From assembly GCA_003993805.1 (NCBI GenBank), contig RSEF01000031.1, positions 21,788,637 to 21,852,636 on the forward strand: 64,000 bases of DNA, written 5' to 3'. This document shows positions 14,056 to 27,775 of the stretch, piece after piece; position 1 is the first letter of the stretch, and each line of letters opens with the position of its first letter. The stretch is from Himantopus leucocephalus. Its lineage: Eukaryota > Chordata > Aves > Charadriiformes > Recurvirostridae. Below the pieces are notes generated by a model. It was not told the DNA's origin. It ran no database searches and saw only the letters and a list, made by a program, of their open reading frames with translations. The position numbers and the translations under genes were made by a program.

Positions 14056-14849
14056 TTGTCCTCACCCCCTAAATCTAAGTGAAGCTAGAGAGATGTGCTG
14101 GAGATTCCCAATGCCTTTCAAATATTTTATTGCTGTAACAGTACTGTAGTAATATATTGCAAATGGTCAAAATATAAATGTAACTTCAGTGAGTACCTGT
14201 TAGCAGAGGAACTTGGAGTAATTTCCTTATAAGCAAAATTCTGTGTTGTCTTTTAAGTGTCTTTCGGTGAGAGAAATTTGTTCCAAGCATGGAAATAATA
14301 CTGATTTCTGGGAGGAAAGCTAACTGTATGTGACGACTTATTCTTGGTAATTGACTTAACAGTCTTGATTCTGAATGCCTTTGTAGTTAATGGAGGCTTG
14401 ATTTTTTTTTTTTTTTATATATGTATTTTGGATACAGTTTTAAACCTGCATCCTACTAGTTTCTGGTCCAAAACTGGATATGTGCTTTTCCAGTTCTGCC
14501 AATATTCATTATATTTTAAGACAGATCTGTTGGGGTTTTCTAAGGTCATAATCTCACCCCAAAGTTTTGCGTTTGGTGGGCCATGTTTATTTCACGCATG
14601 ACCAGATTCCACTTCTTCATCTAATTTTAGAAAGTGAAACCAAGATAGAGCATTTTAAAGAGATTTTGTAGTGCATCAAAAAGTGAAAAATCTATAATGA
14701 CTGTAATAGGATTTTTTACAAGGGCTTCTTGTACAGTAACAAAAGAAATTATAATTGAGTCAGTTGTCATTATAGGCTTAACTGAATAATGTTATGTTTA
14801 GTGGACAGATTGGTTGAAAGAAAAATTTCACCTCTTGTATCAGACTGGG

Positions 14850-14960
14850 AAATTGGCATTGTCCATTAACTTCAACCAAGTGCAGCTGAATAATATGCAA
14901 AACATGCTAATTTTCTTAAGTTGTGGGCAATAAATGAGGCATGAATAAAATGGTAACTTT
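14850..14960. promoter_or_regulatory. Candidate conserved noncoding element (POU/homeodomain-site cluster)
   Basis: Within about 60 bases there are an octamer-like ATGCAAAA (14895-14902), an adjacent CATGCTAAT, and CATTAAC and CAATAAA motifs, in sequence that does not look like repeat. This style is common in amniote developmental enhancers. The call is inference only; conservation across birds and mammals would be needed. Confidence 0.25.
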
Positions 14961-17900
14961 TTTGCCTCCTGGCAGTCATTTGAAATTTAAGTAAAGTTTG
15001 TTGATGCAGCTACAGTAAAATAATAGGCAAAATATTGAAAACTTTCCTAATGATGGCTTTAATTCCATCCACTGTTCTTTTACTTTCCAGTTACTGCTAA
15101 TGGGAATTACGGGCTTTAATTTTACCCCACCGCCCTAATGTGAGAATAGACCCTAAAATTTACCACCTCCACATCACTTTCTACAGCTGGGCTGTCTGCA
15201 ACTGTTAAATTTGAAGCAATAAAGCAGAGTGCTCTGACCTGATGATAAAATACTAACTTAGGAGGCTCTTTGCCTTTCACCTGGCAGGTTTCTGAAGCTG
15301 TAGAGAGGGTTCACATATCTGTGGGAGTGAAAGGGATGGTATGTTGTCCCCAGCTTTGGTTTCCACTTCCCACTGTTCCCACTGCCCAGGCCGTTTGCAT
15401 GTGGCTGTCACTGCTCTGCGACGTGCTGGGGCTGCCACTGCTGCTGGGGAGCCGAGGTGGCAGCGGGGTGGCTTCAGTCTTTCCTTCATTCGCAGTGAGA
15501 CCTGTTGCTGAACTGTTCTGTCTGGTTTTGGGGAGAAAAGCAGAAGGAATAGGAAGAGGGAGAAGTACCCAACTGTGTTTTCCTTTCAGTGCATTTCTAT
15601 GACCCAGAGCAATCTGCAGTAGGGTCCAGTTTTGTCCACCATGGCTTGTCCCTGTTGCTGTGAGGTAGCTCATGCTCATAAGGCTCCCCAAAGACAGGTG
15701 TGCACTGACCAACCCACGTGAAGCCGTGCTTGGTGAGTCTGACTTGAACACAAGTCAGTTCTTGAGATAAGGTCAGTTATTTTTTTATTTCAGAGTAGCA
15801 AGGCAGAAGAATCTAGCTTCTGATTTGTTTAAAAATAATCTGTACTTATGTTATAAATACGTATAATTGATTTATCAAAACAATTCAGTGAAATAAGTAT
15901 TTCTTGGCCCTTGCCTTAAAGATGTCAGGATGGCAAGAGGCTGTTTTGAAGGCTGCTATTTCACAGCAGGCAACACAAACATATAGATGCTTGCTTCGGT
16001 TCAGCCTGTGGTACATCGTAATCATATAGAGAGCTTCTGCTTTGTACTAATTGTGTCCCTAGTTACCGTCAGCCCAAATCCAGACGCTTCCATTTTAGCA
16101 AAGTACATACCTGTCTTCCATTTAGAGTTGTGTAATGGAGAACTGCTTTTAATGTATTCACTAAAAACTATTTCCATCAAAGACTTTTAAGGTGCTTGCT
16201 CTGTATTTGTCTTTGCATTTTGATTAATTACAAAACAGATTTTGTGGCAGTGCAATTTACACTGTCCTAGGTACTTTTGTAAAGGCAAAACCTTATTTGG
16301 ATGGCAGAAGGTTTTCTCCATCACATCCAATAGTTAAAACATCAGACTGCTGAAGATTTAATGCGAGTAATTTCTAAATTAGAACTGAAAATGGAAGATT
16401 TATAGGTATTAGGTTTAAGCTCATTTAGTAATTTTCAGCCATCCCATTGGGATATGGATTTGAGAAGGAGCAAGGAAGGAGAGTAATACTTTAGCAGTAG
16501 GAAAGATTTTTCTAATTAGAATAAAGCAAAGCCCATCTTCCATTACTGATCTTTGAGGAAGAGTACGTAGTCTTTTAGTCTCTTTTGGCCTTACGCAGTA
16601 AGGCGTACAAGTATGCACAGACTGGATGCAACAGAAGAAAGAAGTAACAAAGATTCCGTTTGGACTTTCTACAAATATACATTATAGAGGAAGCTAGGCA
16701 TATGAGAGGCAAGTTCAAGGGGAAGATGACACTGGGCTCGAGTGATGTATTCCCTAGGTCCACAAAATGATTATGTAATACCATTAAATAATGTTGTTAT
16801 TACCATTACGTGATCAACTTAAGTCACCTTTTATCAAAATGCTTTTTGTTAAACGTGCTGGACTAATGAGGATTGCATTCAGATGTGGGAAGAGATGCCA
16901 TTGGTTACAAACAGCGTTGTGACTTTAGGCTGTCTTGATAGTTTCAGGCACAGGAAGGGTAGCAGAGATGCCAGAAAAGCCTCTGCAGAAGGTATGGGAG
17001 GAAGTCAAAGGTCATCTTGGGGTTGAATAGGACAGCAGTAAGGAACCTATATCAGTAGGTGACTCATCTGTATCAATAGCTGATGACAGTAATAAGAAAA
17101 TTACTAGCAGTGTGGCTATGGTCTGTTGTTAGATGAAGATTACCCTGGGCACTGGCAGTGTTTATGTGCTGCGTGTGGGCCAAAATGCCGAATTAAGATG
17201 GAAGAGATGAGGTGGAGTTGAGATGAAGTTTTCCTCTCTTGACTCCCCTGAGTCAGTTCACTCAAAAAGGAAAGTAGCTGCTTGGAGTATTAAACTGGAA
17301 GGCAGAAATGAATGCAGTGTGAAAATCAATAATGCATTTCAGCTCAAGTTTTATGTGTAATACTGATACTTAAATCATGTAACAGTGAGGAAAAGTGTGG
17401 CTATGTGTAAACTCAAGGGGTTATTAAAGAAAACATAAAAGGGGGAAAATGCATACAATTATGAATAAACTGTAGGAAGAAGAAGTGTGGAAGTACTACA
17501 GCAGCAAGAAAACAGAGGAGTGGATAGTCTGAGGGGACTATTGGCTTTTTTTTAAATGAAGGAATGCAGGGAGAGTTGCTGACTAACTCATTGTGGGCAG
17601 GGATTGTTTATTGTGTGGTGTTTTAATGCAGTGGCACCCTAATTCCTCGAAGAAAGTCGACGGAGTTTGGGAAGAATTTTTTTTTTTTCTCTAAGATGTT
17701 GATGTCCCATTTGCTTTTGGAAAGGAAAAAGCCTCATTGCATTCCTCTAAAGTATGTCCAACTTTTCTTATTTTAAGAAGCACAGTATTAAAAGTACAGT
17801 TGCTATTTTCCAGATAGTTTGTTGCAGTTGGCAGTCTTGTTGGTAACTGCTAATCGTGTGGTAGTACCTTTCTGCATATAGGTTAGTGTTATTTGCAGAT

Positions 17901-18374
17901 AAAAGATTTATCTGTTACCATCTTTTTGCAGAAGCCATGGCTATTTTTGCTTGTATAGAAAGCATATTTATTATATGCCATTTCTGTGTTTAAAAGCATA
18001 TATGGATGCACTATGAAAAGAAGAACTGGAGTTCTAGACAGTCTGCCGTGCTTGTCCTAATTTCAGTATGTTGTGAAATCTGCAGTGCCCTCCGGGCTCC
18101 TGTTTGGGGTAAGGATGGGAGGAGAGATTACTCCAGCATCTCACATGCTCATGTTTTCATTGGCCATTTTGATCATGTCGATTATGCCTAATTAGCTACT
18201 CCACAGGCCCTCCAACGTTATTTTAAATATCTCTAGAGGTTAATCTTGCAAAAGAAACAATGGAATATTAAGTGAATTCTTATAGTGCAGATACTGGCTC
18301 TGATGCTGAGTTAATCTACTCTTCTTTCTTGCCAGTCAGGAGCAATCTTACAGTTGAAGAAAGATTTTGTTGTT

Positions 18375-18557
18375 CATAGAATCATAGAATGGCTTAGGTT
18401 GGAAGGGACCTTGAAGNNNNNNNNNNNNNNNNNNNNNNNNNNNNNNNNNNNNNNNNNNNNNNNNNNNNNNNNNNNNNNNNNNNNNNNNNNNNNNNNNNNN
18501 NNNNNNNNNNNNNNNNCCCTCCCAGTTTTGTGTCATCAGCAAACTTGCTGATGGTAC
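18375..18557 (-). repeat. CR1 LINE, 3' end and RT fragment, interrupted by assembly gap
   Basis: The left edge reads tcatagaatcatagaatggc and ...ggttggaagggacc, the inverted 3' terminus of avian CR1, so the element is on the minus strand. Right of the gap, the minus strand translates to FADDTKLGG, the reverse-transcriptase catalytic FADD box. In an ordinary CR1 these two landmarks are well over 100 bp apart. Either the gap hides more of the element or it was internally deleted. It is 5'-truncated at about 18557. Confidence 0.88.
18417..18516. other. Assembly gap (100 N)
   Basis: Exactly 100 N, a placeholder for a gap of unknown size. It lies inside a CR1 element, so collapse of a repetitive stretch is the likely cause. 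Confidence 0.98.
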
Positions 18558-19380
18558 ATATCAGACAGCGTATTTCATGACTACTGAATGATAACTTGCT
18601 CTTTGAAATATCTACATAGTAAAAATACACTATAAACAAGATCCTCAAATGCAACTTGAATTGTAATATGCTTGGCTTTTAAATTCAGTCAAGACTTGTT
18701 GTGTAACTTCAGCTTTATGGGAAATACTGAGCATAGGTTGGCTGTTCCTTTCTGTTGTGAAAGATGAATATTTATGGCATGAAGTAAAGCAGACTCTGAA
18801 AAGTGTGTTATTTCTTACTGGAAACTTGCAAGATGTTAGTGAAATGACTAGTTTTTTACTTGGTTTAATAATGGAACATCTTTGAATACTTGTAAATAGT
18901 ATCTAGTAACTTATCAAAACTGGAAAAAGGGTAAAACTGGTCATTATGAATGGCTTATGCCCTTTCCTAGTAAATAGTGAAAGGATGAAAACATCTAGGT
19001 ATGACTAGTAGCATTTGCTACTTTTTAGTGTACTATATACCTCTTTAGTTTTTTCAAGATTTACCTCTTGATTTCCCCCCTCCCCTGCCAAAATATTGTT
19101 GCCTTCCCCAAAACAACCAAAGAGTGAATTTGTAAGCATCCGTACTTTAGTATGCTTGCTTTTTATTGCCACTTTATCAGTGTTAATTTGTAAGAATGGT
19201 CTTACAGAAGCTGGAGGGTGGTAATTATATAAAACACCGTTTTATAAGATGGATTGCTGAAAGGAAACAACAATAAGAATTGTTCAGTGTCTATGAAAAG
19301 AAGTTTTACTTCAGAAATGGCTTTGCCTTCTCCTTTCTTCTAAATAGTATAATATTGAAAATGAGTGTGTCTGTTAAATA

Positions 19381-19490
19381 TGCCATTAACTTCAGCTAAA
19401 TTGACATAATGTTGACAGTTATTATGAGAACTGTTTCAAAACTAATTATGCTAATTAGAATGTAACTACCAGTAATTGCATGTATTCAAA
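19381..19490. promoter_or_regulatory. Candidate conserved noncoding element (TAATTA-rich)
   Basis: This stretch holds CATTAACTTCAG, CTAATTATGCTAATTAG (two TAATTA/TAATTAG homeodomain cores around ATGC) and AATTGCATGT. The dense homeodomain/POU core motifs in otherwise unique sequence resemble conserved intronic enhancers. No direct evidence of activity is available from the sequence. Confidence 0.3.
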
Positions 19491-20387
19491 CAGTACACCA
19501 ACACCCTTTTGTGTTTTATTCCCCAGATGCAAGACAGCCATTTGTTGCCCAAGAAGCTGCAAAATTATAGCTTAGATAATAAATGATTGCAAACAAATAA
19601 AATACACTCTTTAGAAACACTAATTGGTTAGATAAGTGAATGACAGTATCAATTGTGCTTGGGCAAACCACATAATTTTTTTTAAAAAGGCCTTTATTTA
19701 AATGTTTTACTTTATAATTGTAGGGAATTTTTCAAATCATTAATTGTTTGCATGTAGTTTTATCTTATGAGTATCAGGCATAGCTGAATTTATTTTTAAA
19801 TGAACTTATTAGAGAGGAAGAGGAACCTGCATCTGAAACTTGGGTGGCTTTGAATTTTAGCTCTTTCTATCCAGGAATTCAGGTCTTCAATGCCTAAGAC
19901 TGTTGGTTGTGTCTGTGAGCAGCTATTTAATACTCTGCAAGTTAATGAACATGTATGAGGATGGCACTTGTGAGAAACATGAAGAAGATACAATAGAAGT
20001 TGTCTGAGTAGCTAATCTTGGATCTATCTCTAAAATCTCCCCCAAATAGTTAGCTAGATTTCAGAAATACTGACTCTGAATTAAGTTATTTGAATGCTAA
20101 GCCACTGTATAGATTTGAAGGCCATATTCTTGTTTGACTTAAAACCAGCTCAATATTTAAGACTAGTCACTGAGAATCTTTTTAAAATTGAAAGTATTTA
20201 TTCCTATGAAATGCTAAAATTGCCAAGTAATCGTAGCAGGTTTTCTGTGCTTCAGTTGCTTCTAGCTTTTAAGACTAGACAGTAGTTCTCCCTTGTGTAT
20301 TTCATTTCAGTAACTCCTTACCCATGAATATGTATTTGCATTCATATTTCTTTGTCTGTATTTGCCTTCTAACAAATTCTTAATTGC

Positions 20388-20423
20388 AGTTCTAATTCAG
20401 TAGTTAGTTCTAATTTAGTAGTA
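20388..20423 (+). repeat. 18-bp tandem duplication
   Basis: Two adjacent copies of agttctaattcagtagtt (second copy agttctaatttagtagta, two differences). Probably a local slippage duplication. Confidence 0.8.
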
Positions 20424-23400
20424 GAGAGAGGGAAATGAACATCCATCTTCTAAGCAGTCCTTTATACTCAACATTTGTACACAGCAAAAGGCTGCAGTAG
20501 ACCTGGTCCACAGCCATGACACTGCAATACTTTCTGACAAACCGATGCAAGGAGTTGATGACTGGATGCTCTGTTTCACCATTATAGACATATGTCTATT
20601 TGTCTATATCATTATTTTTAAATAGTCACTGCACATTTGGGTTTAAAACATATTTGTAGATTCAGTTGCTTGACAGAGTTCTAGATGTTTGACTGACTTT
20701 CTGAAATTGTCTGATTAAAACTAGTGGCTTTAGTAATCCTGATGCTTTTCTTGCTCATTCTTGGTGGATGAAATACAGAAGTGGTGATGGCCGGGGTTAA
20801 CTCTCATAGAGAGCTTTCGATTTCTCAGAATTGAGAACACATCTTGTGCTGTAGAGTATCCTTAGTTAAAGAACAATGGGAAATGTGGGCAAAATAGTAA
20901 TCTCTTCTCGTTTGACCTAGGTTACAAAGTCTTGCAAACATATTCAAAGTATTTTCCAAACATACCCACTTTGTGGTGAAGTAGGTCTCCCCGTCAGTCT
21001 CTGTTAGCTTTGGGCTGACAGGATGTGTTTGACCATATTCTATAACTCAACGGAGACATTTACTCTAAGTAATTTGCATGGTTTATTAGAGCTGAATGTG
21101 GATATAATCCTCTTCTGTATTGTATAAACGGTACAAAACCAGTAGAGATCACGCGTGTAGGAGCTAGCAATACACCCGTATTTTGCACATGAACACCATG
21201 CTTCTATTTTTCAGACTTTCCCTGAACAGTGAAAAGGCTCACTAGGACCAGTTTCTACTTCTAGATAATGAAAAATCTAGGCCTGTTGAAATTATCTTCC
21301 TTAGCCTGTGTTGTCAGCTGAGCATGCTGTGTTCTTTCAGATTTTCATTTGGTTTGCAGGGTCTGCACAGTTGAGATCGGTAAGCTAGGTTAAATATAGT
21401 GCTTTACCCCTAGAACTGAAGCTGCTGACTATTTGTTAGTAGTGACTCTGAATAAGGGCTTATTTTGTTGTCTGCTGTGATATTTCAATTCTCTGTGTGT
21501 GGTGTTAGTGGTGGTTATCGTAAAATGTCATCTAGAACTGTGTTGCCAGTATCTCTAAAAAAGAAAAAACTGGAAAAAGTGGAAAGTCTTACAAAAGTGA
21601 GGCCACGAAATTTCACGCTCATAAAATTAGCCACATGAGAAACAAGGGAGTAATGGTGGTTTGCAATGAACTATACAACCAGAACAAATTGTTGTGTAAT
21701 CATTTATAGCGTTTGAAGTTTAGGTGCCTTTCTGGGAATACAAGCTTTCTCAGCTTGTTGTTAGACTTTGCTTAGAGGATAAGTGAATAAAATGTAATCT
21801 GTGATTAACAAGGAATAAGACTCAGGAATATAGTGATGGCCTTTTCTGTCCTTAGATCAAAAGCTTCTGTAACCCCTTAAAGGATTTATAGGTCTGAATA
21901 GGGGAGGGGGATAAAAAGGGTAAAAAGGACATGGAGAGCAGGAAGAGAAGAGTCTGGAAAAATGACTGGCACAGGGGTGGATTTAGGAAAATTTAGCTAT
22001 AACGCTGTCTCCTGGTCCCCATCACAAAAAGCAGAAAACTGACTGCTGTGGTTTCATTGTCTAGTCAGTTAACATGTTAATTCAAACACTGATACATCTA
22101 TAGTTTTTAACATTCAATGAGAAAATATTTAATAACGAGTTGCAGGGAGGTTCTCCTTTGCTTGAGGAGTGTGTGCGCTGATGTACAAATCTGTTGATGG
22201 TCTGATTTCCACTGTTGAAGTATGTGATAGAATTTTAAACTAATGTCACTCGCTCTGACTTTAAAATCAACGAGATAAAGTAGGCATGGGGGAATACCAT
22301 TGTAAGTGTAGGAAAATAATTGTCTACACTTCTGTGTGCATTCAGGATCTGAGGGCGTAGTAAGAGGTGTTGACAACCTCAAAGTGAGTGCTCCCTGTGT
22401 TGCCTACGTGTGTAGCAGTGGGTTAGGGGATTATCTGGAGTTCTTATGGGGCAGTTACAACCTCTCTGACTGTTCTTATTAGTCTTAGGAATTTGGTACC
22501 TATGCATAATTAGGATGAGATGATTAATTAAAAATGCTATAGAGGATAAGGTACTGCTCCACTGATCTGCAGTTTAATAGTGAAACTATATATTGTCAAG
22601 CAACTTAATCTTGAGCATTGTAAAAATTTTTTTCCTGATGCTGCTTGAGAGTAATTACCACTGTAGAAAACTTGACTACTTCTGTGGCAGTTTCGGTTAA
22701 TAGAAAAGCAAATACTGAAACTCTCCAGACTTCCTAGTGAAGTTTGACCTAAAATGGTGGACTTTGCTTGGAAGCTGATGAGGTATATTCCCTTCTGCTG
22801 TTTTTTTTGCTCTGTGGCCGTGTTCTTATATTAAGGGATAACAAGATAGGGTGCGTTTTTAAACTGATGAAGTAACATTTTTGTTTTCTTTGTATGTCAA
22901 CATGTTCTCATGCTTATGGCACTTGCAAAGTGATTGTAATGTAGCAGAGGATGGAAGCAGACAGCGTGGGAACAGTAACTCTCATCCCTCAAGCTGAAGT
23001 ACTCCCATGGTTCTGATGATGGCTATAACTCTCAAAACAAAGAGGCTCAAACTGAGTTGAATGAGGCTGCTGACTTAGAGGCACTGGAGCGGGGAGGGGA
23101 AATGTAGTTTATCCAGACCTCTCTGGTGAGAATGAAAGTTCCTTCTCTTTGATTTTTCTTAGTTACAAACAAGCAAAGGTGTATAGCAAGGATTTTTCTG
23201 CAGGCATTTGTCAATTTGAGAACACACTGCAGAGACTACTTTTTCTGTTGGATGATGCACTACTACCTCTAATCTCTTATGTTTCTAGGTTTAAAAGCAG
23301 ATGCAGTTTTACTGACTTAAAACTTTAAGAGTGTTGACTGCCACAGTTTGGCCTTGGCAGATGGTGTGAGGTATTTGTGCCTCCGGGTTTTAGTCAGGCT

Positions 23401-26101
23401 TTCTTGGACATTCATGTGGAATCAGATGTCTTATTGCAAACTGTGCTTCTGTGCTGTGGAAGCAGGTGGGTATGTGGACCCAATATTTTTTTTACCTTAC
23501 GTTAGCTGTTAATATTCCTGGCAAGCCCTTCCTTGGGTTGATACAACAGCAATTTAAATTGTTCTGACTTCACTGGTGAGACGCAGTCACCATGTTTGTT
23601 CCAGTCTTCTATATGCTGTCACAGTGGACTGATGATTTTTAGCATCAACTCTGTTTTCACCTCAGTAAAGCTAGAAAACATTCTCCTTGCTTTTTTCTTT
23701 TAGCACAATATGCCCTGTTGTAGTGCATATGTCTACATACAGTTCCATCATATTTTTAGTAAAGCAATAGTACACTAAAATAATTGCATCTATTAAGAAT
23801 TTTTTTTCATCACGTGGAGATTAAGAAACCTAGATAAATACTCAAGTCGATATATTGTCACTTGAGTAAAAGATGTAATAATCAGCAGGAGAATGGTTAA
23901 CTGCTACTCTCTCATGAATACATTTAACCTCTTGTTCATTGCTGAATGTCTGCAATTATGTGGTGCAGTGGAATATACTCAGTATGTGGTCAGTTAAATT
24001 CAGAAATTATGATTGGCTTTGTAATGCATGGAATAACTTGATAGTAATATACATTTCACTGAACAGGAATTCCTAATTCTCTGTGTTAGGTTATCTATTT
24101 GAAAAAGGATAAAAGTTGGTAGTAAGAAACAAAGTTGAATTATGAGATTGCCTGCTGTAAGTAAAGGAGGAAAGAGAGTGAGCTCAAGCTAACTAAGAAA
24201 ACTAACCTACAGCTAAAGTGGAGGTGGATCTCAGTGTATTTCATTAATTACGCAGCCAATAAAAGCATATCCTTAACAAACTTCCCTAGCATGATGCTGC
24301 TTTTCCAGAAATCTGTAACTGTGAACAAAAGCTTTTTGGTATGCTTCGTATCAAATGCAGGACAAATTAAAACTAGTGATCAGTAGGAGAGCATTCCCTT
24401 TTATTCCAAACTTCCATAGTTTGTCTGGTTTGTAATGCATCTAAAGCCATGGGGAATCAAGACTTTGGCAAGGTGAACTACCTTCTGAATTAATGTGAAT
24501 GTTGAAATGCTTCACTACTGCTGTGTAATGAAGGAGGGTGCTCTTCTGAAGAAGCATAACCATGTAGTAGGAGTTGTTGAATCTTACAATGGAAGGAACA
24601 GCAAAAACACCTTAAGAAGAATTATATATCTTTAAGGGAAAGTACATTGAGGAAAATATTGCATTATTACAAGTGTTGAGATTAGATGCTTCTTAGAAGG
24701 AAGATGGAGCATCAAAATAAAGGAGACTAAATGCATCATTGTTCAGAGTGATTTAAAAATAAAACAAGAACTTAAACTCTTCCAAAGTTTAATAATCACG
24801 GTTGGAAGGCAGCTTGTCTATCACTGTTTTCACATGAGAACCAAACTTCTAAGTATCTAGGAGGGATTATTTGGAATGTAATTGCTATTGTTATTGTTTT
24901 GCCATGAGAATTTTTTAAGAATTTGCTTCCTTTTCCATATAATGAATCTAAAGTATTCTGTTGAGCTGACTGTTAGAAAGTACCTCAACTCGGAGGATTC
25001 TTTTTATTTGTTCTGGGAAAACATAGCTACACATGTGGAACTGCAAACTTTCAGATTTAAAATGGCATAACTCCTGTATGTTTGTTGTTTGGCATTCCTA
25101 GGGGAAATACTGAGACAAGTAGTTTAGCAGCTTTTTAAAAAGGAAGAACAATTTGGTATGTATGTCATTTCTCAGTTCTTGTTGAAAAGAGATCCATGAG
25201 AGAAACAGACTGTACTCATGATGTGCCTGTGCTTTCAGAAATGTTTCTTTTATGCTGTTGTATAATTCTGAAAAACTTGGAAAATTGGAGGGCTTGCCAT
25301 CTTGGTTGGATTTGTGATTCATCTGTGGATTTTGCTGCAGTAAAAAACAATATTTGATGCAAAAGGCAAAATCACTGAGTTGAAATATCTGTTGTAACCA
25401 ACGTTCTCCTCTATATTATGTCATTGAAAGGGAGGTTGATTACTTATGTAAACAATAAGTTTGCTTCTGCAACGATTATTTTTCTTCTGATATTTTCATG
25501 ACAGATTTATTACCGTTCTAAGCCCTCTGAATGGCTAAACCAGAAATGGGTTGGTGCAAGTAGGATTTAGTCCAGCAGGTGGCACGAAAACCCAGTGTGT
25601 ACCTATGCTATACATGGAATGTGCATCCTTTTTCTCATGGCAACTCTTACATAAATAATTGAGACCGTTGGCAAGGTATATGTGCTTTAGTATGAAAAAG
25701 CAATTTATTTTCAAGAACCTTAAGAAAACCAATAGTATCTTCTTTTTTTGAGAAACAACCAGTCAACTATACTTCTTTATGTGTAAGAAATTGTTGCACC
25801 CTTACACTGACCTGTGGCTTGCCACTTTTGTAAATTTATTAGTTCTAGAAGAAGAGAATTAGAGTTTTGTGAACTAAGGAATTTTGAATTTCTCCCTGCT
25901 CGTGATTTGTATTCTGAGAAATATACAGAGGCTCAGAATAGTAAAATCTCGCTTAATGCGTTGCTGGACCTAGTAGCGGGAGTGTTCTCTTGGATGTATA
26001 GCAGACCAGCCTGGCTTATCTGTTCTTGTTCGTGTGTAATGTGGTGAAGGGGAACACAAATTGAATAGCACTTTATCAATCCATGCAGCGTATATTGCCC
26101 G

Positions 26102-26145
26102 AAAATCTTTACTTCTGAAATATAAAATCTTTACTTCTGAGATGT
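26102..26145 (+). repeat. 22-bp tandem duplication
   Basis: Two adjacent copies beginning aaaatctttacttctga; they differ only near the 3' end (aatat versus gatgt). Consistent with a local duplication. Confidence 0.85.
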
Positions 26146-27770
26146 AAAAAGAACAGTGTGCTTTGCTCTGTGTGCAGGGATAGGATTGTAATACTGAAGG
26201 GGGATATAGGAAAAGAGTGCTAAGAGATCACAGTTTTGTTGTCAGGCCAGCAATGCCTTCTCAGTGCTGTAGCTGGGGATTCATAGGAAGCAGTGCCTTG
26301 AAAACATTTGGCTGGTGAAGCACGTCTATTTTCTTTTCCTAAGGGGTACTGGTTGTCATGTTGAGCCCTGAAAGGGAGCTGTTGGTTTCACATGGAGCAT
26401 TGATTCCATACTTTTTCTAAGCCATTAAAAGGGATATTAGGCAAATGTATACAGGGGCATAAATGGCTATGTAGATGAAATACTGTAACTTTTACACTTT
26501 GAATATGAAAATGTGTATTGTTTACAGTGTCTAAAATTATATATGAGTTATTATGCCATATTAGTAGTTAATGATGATGTTATAGATGTTACTTGATTCT
26601 GTTAAATTAGTTAGTTTCTCAGAATTGCAATGTATGTTAGTAATTATTAAGGAATTGTCTTTATTGATCTCAAAATTTTAAACAAGGCACCTTTAGCTCC
26701 TAATACTCTGAAATGGGAGAATTGCTTTCCCTGTTTCCTAAAGTAACATGGAAGTTCATATGATATCACTGCATAGCTTCTACGGGTAAATGAGATCTTG
26801 AAAAATAAATCATGAATACCAAGTGATAAAGCTGGCCTATATTCCCTCCCTGTTTAAATATCTTAAATATGCTTTCCTGTTAATATTGAAACGAATGAGC
26901 CTTCCTGTGGTTGTATGAGAGGAAATTGTTGCTGTATGTATTGTAGAGCTACAGTTCTGTCCACTAGTCTGTGCATACAGACTAAAAAAGTACCTGCTTC
27001 TTCTGGTGGATTACAGCTGCCTTTATCTCAGTAACAGTGTAAGTGTGGGTCTGTCAATTTTGGCTGCTAATTTTGATGAAATGTCTCACTTCCAATGCTG
27101 TAGCGGATTTCAGTGATACTTCACAGAGCAATGGAGCTTTCAGAACTTCAAGGAACAAGAGGCAAGATGGATAGTGTGTTTTCATAGCTTTTTTTTCTCA
27201 GAAGACATTAAAAGCATTGCATTAAAGAAAACTCCTGGGGAATGTAACAGTACGTAGTGATACTGTAAGTTTCTGATTTATATAAGATGGCTAGGTGTTG
27301 ATCTGTATAAAATTCTTTAAAGATTATCTTCATTTTGATTCACTTTCATAATAATTTTTCGAACTGCGGTAAGAAATATGTGTGCATCTTCCAGCTCCCA
27401 ATATCATACATGGCTTTGGCTTTCATGCTTCTGTAACTTCACTTGATGATGATCTGGTACCCATTATGATGTCTAATGAAAACCCTTTGTCCCACAGCAT
27501 TGCGGAGTCACAGTATGGAAGGTTTGGTGTGTATATATATGTACAGAAGGGTTGAAAATTTTTGGGTGATATAGTTGTTTTTATGGGTTTTTTTTTGTGG
27601 AATAAACAGAAGTGTAGCCCGTCTGTATACAGGGTGTTTGAAATTCAATGTAAAACATTGTGGGTAAATTCCTTTAGGAACTGAAACTATTTTCAGAATG
27701 CTACAGAACAGAAATGTCATCTCGGTGTTATGATTTCTTACTCATATGCAGAATATGATTATTTTGGTGT

Positions 27771-27775
27771 GGCAC
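27771..27775 (+). repeat. Target-site duplication (left) of solo LTR
   Basis: GGCAC directly before the LTR terminus TGTATAAG. The identical GGCAC follows the other terminus at 28269-28273. Confidence 0.85.

Larger units (their letters stand above)
10641..18374. other. Intronic sequence, mostly featureless
   Basis: Mostly unique intron. It includes a slightly GC-richer patch at 11360-11740 and another at 15270-15740. Both carry moderately long chance ORFs without recognisable protein similarity. An AATATGCATATT perfect palindrome lies at 12436-12447. A C/A-rich low-complexity tract and a homeobox/POU-type AT-rich cluster are listed separately. Confidence 0.5.
18558..27770. other. Intronic sequence without recognised gene
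   Basis: Unique-looking AT-rich intron. I see two short tandem duplications and an AT-rich homeodomain-site cluster (listed), but no transposon ends, RNA gene or convincing exon. Confidence 0.5.

Noticed and set aside
15311..15751. 146-codon ORF on the minus strand
   Set aside because: It lies in a GC-richer patch, is Ser/Thr/Gly-rich without a domain, has no splice or promoter context, and its overlapping plus-strand ORF is equally open. Best explained by composition.
26960..27040. Sequence reading KYLLLLVD, superficially like the start of the missing MAST4 segment
   Set aside because: The following residues do not match, no acceptor lies at the right phase, and similarity is limited to a few hydrophobic codons.
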